A program made the translations under genes and the position numbers. A DNA stretch of 64,000 bases from Sandaracinaceae bacterium (lineage in GTDB: Bacteria; Myxococcota_A; Polyangia; Polyangiales; Sandaracinaceae). A model generated the notes under the pieces. It saw only the letters and a program-made list of their open reading frames with translations. It made no database searches and was not told the origin of the DNA. Positions 58,954-64,000 of this stretch are shown here, piece after piece. The stretch lies in assembly GCA_040218145.1 (NCBI GenBank), contig JAVJQK010000007.1, forward strand, positions 62,001 through 126,000, in the 5' to 3' direction. Position 1 is the first letter of the stretch. Each line of letters begins with the position of its first letter.

Positions 58954-59913
58954 TCAGTGGCCGGGGTCGAAGGCGCCGATCGCGTCTCGCAGGCGCTCGC
59001 CCGCTTCGGGCTCGCGCTCGCTCGGTACGGACGCCTCGACGAGGTAGGCGACGCCGGGCGACAGGAAGAGGCCGAGGAAGAAGCGCCGCTCCTCGCTCCC
59101 CTCGCGCGTGACGACCTCCACCAGGAGGCCCGACGCGAGCTGCGTGCGCGACAGCTCGGCCACGTCGGTGTAGCGGCCGCGGAGGTCCCCGATGGCGAGC
59201 TCCGCGCGGTCCTCGAGGCGCTCCGTCCGGGACGAGATCCCCATCTGCGGCTTCACCGCGATGAAGGCGTCCAGCGCCGCGTGATGCGCGGCGACCTCTG
59301 CGCCCATCACGACCTCGGGGCCGGGGTCGACCTCGGTCCACCCCTCGCCCGGGAGCGCGAGGCGGTAGGGCAGGCGCTCCCCCTCGAGCGCGCTCGTCGA
59401 GAGCTGCATCGCGCTGAGGCCGGGGAGAAGGGACGGGAGGGCCACGGCGCCGAGCGCATAGACGGCGAAGACGGCCGCGCCAGCGATGAGCCGTCGCTGG
59501 GACGGGCGCCCGACGAGCACGAGCAGCAGCCCCGCGGCGCCCGCGATCTGCAGCGCGGTGAGCGCATACACCACCGGCCGCGGGAGGTCGTACGTGGACA
59601 GCTCGAGCAGCGAGAGCCCCGTGCCGAGCACGGTCCGCACGAGCCCGAGGGCGATGGCGTAGTCCCAGCCGACGAAGAGGGCGAACGCCAGCCCCGCGTC
59701 GATGGTCATGCCCACCAGCTCCGTGCCGCCGAGCTCCCCGCCCGTGGCCAACCAGTAGAGCCCGAACAGCGCCTCCACCGAGAAGAAGAGCGCTGCGACC
59801 CGATGGGCCGTGGTGGCGCGCGGAGGGCGCGCGACCTCCGGGTCGTCGACCGCGGCCGCTGTGTCGTCCACGACCGCTGTGTCGTCCACGACCGCTGTGT
59901 CGCCTTCTTGCAC
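58954..59913 (-). CDS. Multi-pass membrane protein of unknown function
   Basis: A protein of about 319 residues, GTG start (uncertain). The N-terminus carries the repeat VVDDTA from an 18-base tandem repeat in the DNA. About four to five helices follow (residues 35-165), then a soluble C-terminal domain (about 170-319) of strands and helices such as LPYRLALPGEGWTEVDPG and AELAIGDLRGRYTDVAELS, similar in style to periplasmic PsbP/DUF1795-type domains. No motif for catalysis. Ends just upstream of the CoA-binding gene. Confidence 0.62.
   Translation of the reverse strand: MQEGDTAVVDDTAVVDDTAAAVDDPEVARPPRATTAHRVAALFFSVEALFGLYWLATGGELGGTELVGMTIDAGLAFALFVGWDYAIALGLVRTVLGTGLSLLELSTYDLPRPVVYALTALQIAGAAGLLLVLVGRPSQRRLIAGAAVFAVYALGAVALPSLLPGLSAMQLSTSALEGERLPYRLALPGEGWTEVDPGPEVVMGAEVAAHHAALDAFIAVKPQMGISSRTERLEDRAELAIGDLRGRYTDVAELSRTQLASGLLVEVVTREGSEERRFFLGLFLSPGVAYLVEASVPSEREPEAGERLRDAIGAFDPGH
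59856..59902 (-). repeat. 18-bp tandem repeat inside coding sequence
   Basis: The unit CCGCTGTGTCGTCCACGA occurs twice (59856-59873, 59874-59891) plus 11 bases of a third, encoding VVDDTA repeats at the N-terminus of the membrane protein. Confidence 0.6.
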
Positions 59914-59951
59914 GGCACCATACCTAGCACGGTTCGCTGACCCGAGGCAGG

Positions 59952-60122
59952 TCACGGGGCGTCGTCGACGGCGTCGGCCGCGGCGGCCTCTCCGCCCGCT
60001 TCGTTGCAATTGACGACGACGGAGCGCGCGGGCTCGTCGGAGGGGAAGATCTCCCGAAGGAGCGAGCCGCAGCCGCCGAGCGTGAGGGCCGCGAGGAGGA
60101 CCAGAGGGAGCCAGTGTTTCAT
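59952..60122 (-). CDS. Very small lipoprotein
   Basis: A 56-residue lipoprotein: basic start, hydrophobic LPLVLLAALTLGGC lipobox, then a short acidic tail with one further Cys (VVNCNEAGGE). Almost nothing remains after lipidation apart from about 37 residues, so it might be a small membrane-tethered peptide. Codon use is normal for the region. Confidence 0.55.
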   Translation of the reverse strand: MKHWLPLVLLAALTLGGCGSLLREIFPSDEPARSVVVNCNEAGGEAAAADAVDDAP

Positions 60123-60162
60123 GCGAGACGGACGTCGAGCGCGCCCGCCGACTGACGGGATC

Positions 60163-60414
60163 TCACTCCCCGACGAGCGCTGGCTCACAGTACGCGACGT
60201 TGCCCGCTGCGCGTCCCGAGCAGACCTCTCCAGCCGGGCAGTTGGAGTCGTTCCCGCCGCAGGGGTCCTTGCACGTGGCGCCCAGGAAGGGCTCCATGAC
60301 GCACATGCCCGACGCGCACTGGCCGTCGCTCTGGCAGCGCTCCCCCACGGGGAGGTCTCTCGGCCCGCACGCGGCCAGCAGGAACACACGAGTGAGGAGG
60401 CTCCCGAAGCGCAT
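60163..60414 (-). CDS. Small Cys-rich lipoprotein
   Basis: An 83-residue lipoprotein with FLLAACG lipobox and one Cys-rich module: GERCQSDGQCASGMCV, then TCKDPCGGNDSNCPAGEVC and YCEPALVG. This is the common myxobacterial Cys-rich surface module. ATG chosen because it begins the signal peptide and because TACCAT (60421-60426) lies 6 bases upstream. Confidence 0.7.
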   Translation of the reverse strand: MRFGSLLTRVFLLAACGPRDLPVGERCQSDGQCASGMCVMEPFLGATCKDPCGGNDSNCPAGEVCSGRAAGNVAYCEPALVGE

Positions 60415-60420
60415 GCGCGA

Positions 60421-60473
60421 ATGGTACGGGCGCCGAGCCCGCCCTTCCCCTCCGGAGGTGGCGGGGCTACCTT
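60421..60473. promoter_or_regulatory. Divergent leaderless-type -10 boxes
   Basis: TACCAT on the minus strand (60421-60426) is 6 bases from the ATG at 60414; TACCTT on the plus strand (60468-60473) is 8 bases from the ATG at 60482. Confidence 0.4.
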
Positions 60474-60481
60474 CGCCCGTG

Positions 60482-60775
60482 ATGACCATTCGCAAGACCA
60501 GCCCCCACGAGCGCGTCGACATGATGCTGGCGCAGGCCGAGCGATTCATCGTCAACGATCTGCCCGGTGAAGCGATCGCGCGCGCCAAGCAGGCGATCGC
60601 CTACTGCGACGAAGAGGGCAAGCGCGCCGGAGGCGTCGGCCCTCAGCTCACGCAGCGGAAGCTCCTCGCGGAGTCGATCTTGATGCGGCTCGGTCACTCC
60701 GTGCGGAACCGCCAGGGCGACCTGAACGTGGACGCGGAGGACGCGCTCCATTTCGAGGCCTGGGCCGCGGACTGA
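60482..60775 (+). CDS. Small helical hypothetical protein
   Basis: A 97-residue protein made of helices (ERVDMMLAQAERFIVNDLPGEAIARAKQAI), similar to half a TPR domain or a four-helix bundle. No signal peptide and no motif. A GTG at 60479 directly before the ATG is an equal choice of start. The next gene begins 3 bases after its stop. Confidence 0.6.
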   Translation: MTIRKTSPHERVDMMLAQAERFIVNDLPGEAIARAKQAIAYCDEEGKRAGGVGPQLTQRKLLAESILMRLGHSVRNRQGDLNVDAEDALHFEAWAAD

Positions 60776-60778
60776 GCT

Positions 60779-61837
60779 GTGAGGCGCGCCGCGCTCGCTC
60801 TGCTGCTCGCGCTGGCCGCGCCCTCCGCCGCCGAGGCCCAGGGCGCGCCCGAGGAGCCCGCGGCGCCAGCGACGCCCGTCGCCCAGCCGCCGCCCCCGAC
60901 GGGGCCGCTCGCCATGCGCACGGGATACACGCCCGACCCGGTGCGCGTGCAGGGGAGGACGGTGGGGAGCCGCCCGCTGAGGGAGCTCGCCCCGAGCTGC
61001 CCCGGCCACGTGGGCGACGCGCCGAGCCATGTCCTGAACCTCGAGTCCAACTTCCCCTTCCTCCGCGTGTTCGCCATCGCGCCCCGAGACGTCACGCTCG
61101 CCGTTCGCGCTCCGGACGGGCGGTGGCGCTGCGGCGGCCGGAGGGTCGGCGAGGCGCCCCGCGAGCAGGGGGTCTTCGGCGCCGGGGAGTGGCAGGTCTG
61201 GGTCGGCAGCACCGAGCCCGGGGTCGACATCCCCTACGAGCTGGTCGTCACGGAGTTTCGCAGTGTCACTCCTGCTACGGGTCAGGGCGACACGAGCTCC
61301 CCGGTCGGTGGGGGGCGCGAGATCGGGCTCGAGGTCGAAGCCGAAGAGGGGCGGTATCGCGATCGACGCCTTCGTCGCGGCTTCCTCCCCGACCCGCGCG
61401 AGGACGGCGGTCGCGGCGGCGGCGAGATCGACGTGCGCAGCTTGGGCGGCCGATGCGAGGGCTACGTCGGCGCGGTCCCCAGCCACGTGCTGACCCTGCG
61501 CTCCCCCTTCGACTACTTCCGCGTCCAGCTCGGCGACGCGTCGGGCGAAGCGACCCTCATCGTGCGCACCCCGGGCGGTCGCTACCTCTGCGCCGCCCCG
61601 TCCGAGGTGAACCCGCACGTCGACCAGGACGCCTGGCCGGAGGGACGCTACGTCATCTGGGTCGGCAGCCGCGAGCCGGAGGCGACGCCGGAGTACCGCA
61701 TCTGCTACACCGAGGTGCGCCCCGCGGAGGGCTCGGTCGCGTGCGGCAGCGATCGCATGGGGCGGGACACTGGCACGCGCCAGCGCCGAGACCCGGAGCG
61801 CGCCCCGCCCCCGGACGAGCCCGTCGGCGACGAGTGA
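60779..61837 (+). CDS. Secreted protein with duplicated beta-sandwich domain
   Basis: A 352-residue protein with GTG start and signal peptide ending AAEAQ. Two related domains of about 90 residues follow: one at 73-160 (CPGHVGDAPSHVLNL, DVTLAVRAPDGRWRCGG, WQVWVGSTEPG) and one at 230-318 (CEGYVGAVPSHVLTL, EATLIVRTPGGRYLCAA, YVIWVGSREPE). Cys pairs are conserved between the copies. The pattern resembles pre-peptidase C-terminal type beta sandwiches. Linker and C-terminal tail are charged and disordered. Function unknown. Confidence 0.75.
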   Translation: MRRAALALLLALAAPSAAEAQGAPEEPAAPATPVAQPPPPTGPLAMRTGYTPDPVRVQGRTVGSRPLRELAPSCPGHVGDAPSHVLNLESNFPFLRVFAIAPRDVTLAVRAPDGRWRCGGRRVGEAPREQGVFGAGEWQVWVGSTEPGVDIPYELVVTEFRSVTPATGQGDTSSPVGGGREIGLEVEAEEGRYRDRRLRRGFLPDPREDGGRGGGEIDVRSLGGRCEGYVGAVPSHVLTLRSPFDYFRVQLGDASGEATLIVRTPGGRYLCAAPSEVNPHVDQDAWPEGRYVIWVGSREPEATPEYRICYTEVRPAEGSVACGSDRMGRDTGTRQRRDPERAPPPDEPVGDE

Positions 61838-61877
61838 CGCCCCTCGAGCCGCCGTATCGATCGGGGCCAACGCACGG

Positions 61878-61883
61878 TAAGAT
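61878..61883 (+). promoter_or_regulatory. -10-like TAAGAT for the 61889 start
   Basis: Five bases before the ATG. Confidence 0.4.
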
Positions 61884-61888
61884 GACCC

Positions 61889-62323
61889 ATGCGTTTCGCG
61901 TGGCTGCTCGCCTTCGGGCTCGCCTGCGTCTCGGCCGTCCCCCCGGCCGCGGCCTGTTCTTGCTCTCGCCCCTCCATCCGGTCGGCGCTCGAGGACGCGG
62001 TCCTCGTTGCCGACATGCGTGTGCTCGAGGTGCGCCCTCTCGACGACGCCCTGATGTCCGGGCAATACCTCCTCTACCGCGTCGAGCGTATCTACAAGGC
62101 GCCGCCGACGATCGCGGAGGGCGACGTGGTCTGGGTCTATCACCAGACCTGCAACAGCATGGGATACGAGCCCTCGGAGGTAGGCGGCCGTCTCATCTGG
62201 TTCATGTGGATGCGCCGCGGCCAGCTCGTCCACCACTACTGCTCCACCTCCCTCCAGTCCTCGGCGCCGACCCCACACGTGCTCCTCGAGTCCCGGTCGC
62301 GCTGGCTCGCGAGGCGCCGATGA
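61889..62323 (+). CDS. Secreted TIMP/netrin-like (NTR-domain) protein
   Basis: A 144-residue protein with a signal peptide, cut after PPAAA so that mature residues start CSCSRPS. A free N-terminal Cys-x-Cys followed by SALEDAVLVADMRVLEV, a long strand pair (YLLYRVERIYKAPP), a Cys in HQTCNSMGY, GGRLIWFMW and a late Cys (HHYCSTS) is the layout of the NTR domain in tissue inhibitors of metalloproteases. Bacterial homologues exist but are poorly studied. An inhibitor role would need the N-terminal Cys amine free, which the predicted cleavage allows. Its stop overlaps the start of the next gene. Confidence 0.7.
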   Translation: MRFAWLLAFGLACVSAVPPAAACSCSRPSIRSALEDAVLVADMRVLEVRPLDDALMSGQYLLYRVERIYKAPPTIAEGDVVWVYHQTCNSMGYEPSEVGGRLIWFMWMRRGQLVHHYCSTSLQSSAPTPHVLLESRSRWLARRR

Positions 62324-63603
62324 GGGGTTTTCGATCGTGGACGCTGGCTGCCGCGCTCGCGCTCACGTCCTCGTGCGTCGACGGGGCGTTGCCCCCCGTC
62401 GTCCCTGCCTCGGGCGACGCCTGGACCGTGACGGCGCTCGACGACGCGCTCGCCAGGGTCGGGGACAGCTGCCACGTCCGGTCGGTGACGATCGAGGGGG
62501 ACACGCGGCGCGTTCGCGAGCGGTGGGAGCGGCCGGGCTGGTCCCTGACGCTCGCGCACGTCGACCAGACGACCGTCCAGGTCCGCGCGCTCGTCACTCG
62601 AGGCCCAGCGCGCCTCGAGGCGTTCGCTTCGATGCCCGCCGAACAGACGATCGAACCCGCTTCGCTCCTCGCTTCGCTCGCGCATCCCCGAGGGGCGCCG
62701 CTTCCGGACTCGAGCACCCTCGCGCGCATCTATCGGGATGAGCGCGCCGGTGAGACCACGACGCTCGAGGAGTTCGGTGCGCCGCTGTTCCAAGCGCGAC
62801 ACCTGACCCGCGAGCGTGAGGGTGGGGAGGTGAGCGAGAGTCGGGCGGCCGGCCGAGCCGGATGCGCTGTGGAGTCTCGCGCCTGGGTGGACGGGCGCGA
62901 GCGTCATCTCGAGACCCGCTCTCGACGCGAGGACGGTGAGGTGATCAGCCGGTCGGTCGAGGAGCGCGACGCGAACGGGCGGGTGGTCCGGGTGCGCCGC
63001 TCGTGGCTCGGGCGCGGACGCACCCACGAAGCGACGACGACCTCTACGTACGACCGAGACGGGAGATTGACGAGCGTCGACGGAGTGACCTTCGAGTACG
63101 CCCGTGAGGGAGACACGATGACTCGCTGCACACCTGTGCGTTGCGTCCGGGAGGACACTCGGGGGCGGCTGCTCGCGGTGACCGACCGTCGGTCCTCGAT
63201 GAGCGTCACGCGGGACGAGGAGGGGCGCGTGGTCGAGGTGCGCCGCGAGTGGCGCGGCCGAACGACGACCACGTCGGTCACCTACGACGCCGAGGGGCGT
63301 CGGGTGCGCATCGCGACGGCCGGTCGTTCCGAGACCACCGGCAGCTGGGACCACGGCCGCCTGGTCCGCGCGACCACGCAGCTCCTCGAGGCCGAGGAGA
63401 CCATCGGCACCGTGAGTCTCGAGCGCACTTACGACGAGCACGGGCGCCTCACCGGCTCGGTCCTCGTGACCCGTCAGGTCGATGCCCCGGAGCTTCGCTC
63501 CGAGATGCAGATCACCTACGAGCAGTGCCCCCCGGACACGCGGGTGGTGCTGGACCCCGGTCACATCTCGTCGCTCGAGTCGCGGTTCGAGCCGCTGGAC
63601 TGA
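62320..63603 (+). CDS. Lipoprotein with RHS/YD-like repeats
   Basis: A 427-residue lipoprotein (LALTSSC lipobox). From about residue 180 on it is built from short repeated strands with YD-type signatures: YDRDGRLTSVDGVTFEYA, DTRGRLLAVTDRRSS, RDEEGRVVEVRREW, YDAEGRRVRIAT, YDEHGRLTGSVLV. Such YD repeats form the shell of RHS and Tc toxins, but this protein is far too short to enclose a toxin and has no RHS core motif. It may be a surface stalk or a degenerate relative. ATG overlaps the stop of the TIMP-like gene, so both are co-translated. Confidence 0.75.
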   Translation: MRGFRSWTLAAALALTSSCVDGALPPVVPASGDAWTVTALDDALARVGDSCHVRSVTIEGDTRRVRERWERPGWSLTLAHVDQTTVQVRALVTRGPARLEAFASMPAEQTIEPASLLASLAHPRGAPLPDSSTLARIYRDERAGETTTLEEFGAPLFQARHLTREREGGEVSESRAAGRAGCAVESRAWVDGRERHLETRSRREDGEVISRSVEERDANGRVVRVRRSWLGRGRTHEATTTSTYDRDGRLTSVDGVTFEYAREGDTMTRCTPVRCVREDTRGRLLAVTDRRSSMSVTRDEEGRVVEVRREWRGRTTTTSVTYDAEGRRVRIATAGRSETTGSWDHGRLVRATTQLLEAEETIGTVSLERTYDEHGRLTGSVLVTRQVDAPELRSEMQITYEQCPPDTRVVLDPGHISSLESRFEPLD

Positions 63604-63623
63604 GCACGCCTGCTTAAACGCCA

Positions 63624-63656
63624 CGAGGCCGCGGGGCTCTCGCCGCCGCAGCCTCG
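63624..63656. terminator. Bidirectional terminator-like hairpin
   Basis: Arms CGAGGCCGCGG (63624-63634) and CCGCAGCCTCG (63646-63656), one mismatch in eleven, loop of 11 bases, between the convergent ends of the YD-repeat gene and infA. Confidence 0.5.
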
Positions 63657-63674
63657 GCTCTCGCAGCCCGGACG

Positions 63675-63980
63675 TTACTTGGTCCGGTAGACGATCATGC
63701 CGTGGTTGAGATCGTAGGGAGAGAGCGCCACGGTCACTCGGTCTCCCAGAATCACGCGGATGCGGTACTTGCGCATGCGTCCGCAGAGCTTCGCGCGGAC
63801 CGTCGGGCCCGCGTCGGTCTCTACCTCGAACTGGCCTCCGGCGAACACGTTCGTCACGGTGCCTTCGAGCTTGACGTGATCGCTGCGCTCGTCGTCACCG
63901 TCGAAATCGCGATTTCCGCCTCCGCCTTTTCTACGGCCGCCGCCGCCTCGACGACCGCCGCCGCCCCTTCTTCTTGCCAC
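63675..63980 (-). CDS. infA: Translation initiation factor IF-1 with Gly/Arg-rich N-terminal extension
   Basis: A 101-residue protein whose last 65 residues are a normal IF-1 OB fold: LEGTVTNVFAGGQFEVE, GRMRKYRIRVILGDRV and SPYDLNHGMIVYR. Bacterial IF-1 is usually about 72 residues. Here some 36 extra residues precede it, opening ARRRGGGGRRGGGGRRKG, an RGG-box-like segment. The extension seems real: the GTG at 63980 has AGGAGG (63985-63990) 4 bases upstream, and there is no ATG or other good start inside the frame before the OB fold. IF-1 binds the A site of the 30S subunit; the extension would be free to bind RNA. Confidence 0.92.
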   Translation of the reverse strand: MARRRGGGGRRGGGGRRKGGGGNRDFDGDDERSDHVKLEGTVTNVFAGGQFEVETDAGPTVRAKLCGRMRKYRIRVILGDRVTVALSPYDLNHGMIVYRTK

Positions 63981-64000
63981 TGAGCCTCCTGGGATTGAGC

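Noticed and set aside
62320..63603. RHS toxin with YD repeats
   Set aside because: The repeats are YD-like, but the protein is only about 430 residues, has a lipobox and no RHS core or toxin domain, and no immunity gene follows.

Overview
The window is a stretch of very GC-rich chromosome, most likely from a myxobacterium (Myxococcota; an order Polyangiales or Sandaracinaceae-like lineage would fit). The evidence is a C-terminal MYXO-CTERM-like sorting tail, many lipoproteins with Asp-Ala-Gly or cysteine-rich segments, Hanks-type Ser/Thr kinases with C-terminal membrane anchors or PEGA domains, and an FHA-sigma54 activator. The taxon is an inference. I see no rRNA, tRNA, CRISPR array, prophage or intact insertion sequence.

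Layout. 1-2126: two YkgJ-type cysteine-cluster proteins around a small Cys-rich lipoprotein. 2356-7955: a tightly overlapping respiratory operon (coxB with fused cytochrome c, a fused coxA/coxC, a small membrane protein, ctaG, a triheme cytochrome c). 8001-10638: two unknown proteins and an SDR/TetR pair. 10639-13647 (minus): an iodotyrosine-deiodinase-like flavoprotein, a Ser/Thr kinase and mutY. 13687-20753: secreted and surface proteins, a rhomboid protease and a zinc-finger membrane protein. 20779-25143 (minus): lipA followed by E1-alpha, E1-beta and E2 of a 2-oxoacid dehydrogenase, so the lipoyl synthase sits with the complex that needs lipoate; the E1-alpha has lost canonical cofactor motifs. 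25404-29763: a membrane protein, a GAF histidine kinase, a haem-oxygenase-fold diiron-type protein and a small winged-helix protein with a striking palindromic operator. 29920-37935: an ArnT-like glycosyltransferase, an FHA-sigma54 regulator, a 167-bp MITE-like element and a PEGA-domain kinase. 37940-43867: FG-GAP and TPR envelope proteins, an orphan periplasmic binding protein operon and a divergent phosphofructokinase-like protein. 44156-46315: a bifunctional (p)ppGpp synthetase/hydrolase.

46312-58239 is the most unusual part. It holds nine genes: four radical-SAM proteins (six radical-SAM modules in all, two proteins carrying two modules each, one of them further fused to a Gfo/Idh/MocA-like oxidoreductase), two paralogous phytanoyl-CoA-dioxygenase-like Fe/2-oxoglutarate enzymes (one with the metal Asp replaced by Gly, as in Fe/2OG halogenases), and three unrecognised partner proteins. 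The genes overlap or abut, and two of the operons diverge from a 24-bp gap in which two -10 boxes overlap. I can see no carrier peptide, NRPS/PKS or transporter, so the product is unknown; I regard this as the candidate undescribed system.

58410-63980: a CoA-binding protein, small lipoproteins, secreted proteins including a TIMP/NTR-like one, an RHS/YD-like lipoprotein, and infA with a Gly/Arg-rich N-terminal extension.

A window-wide feature is that about twenty genes have a TANNNT -10-like hexamer only 5-10 bases upstream of the start codon, usually without a Shine-Dalgarno sequence. This suggests leaderless transcription is common here, and it helped choose several start codons.
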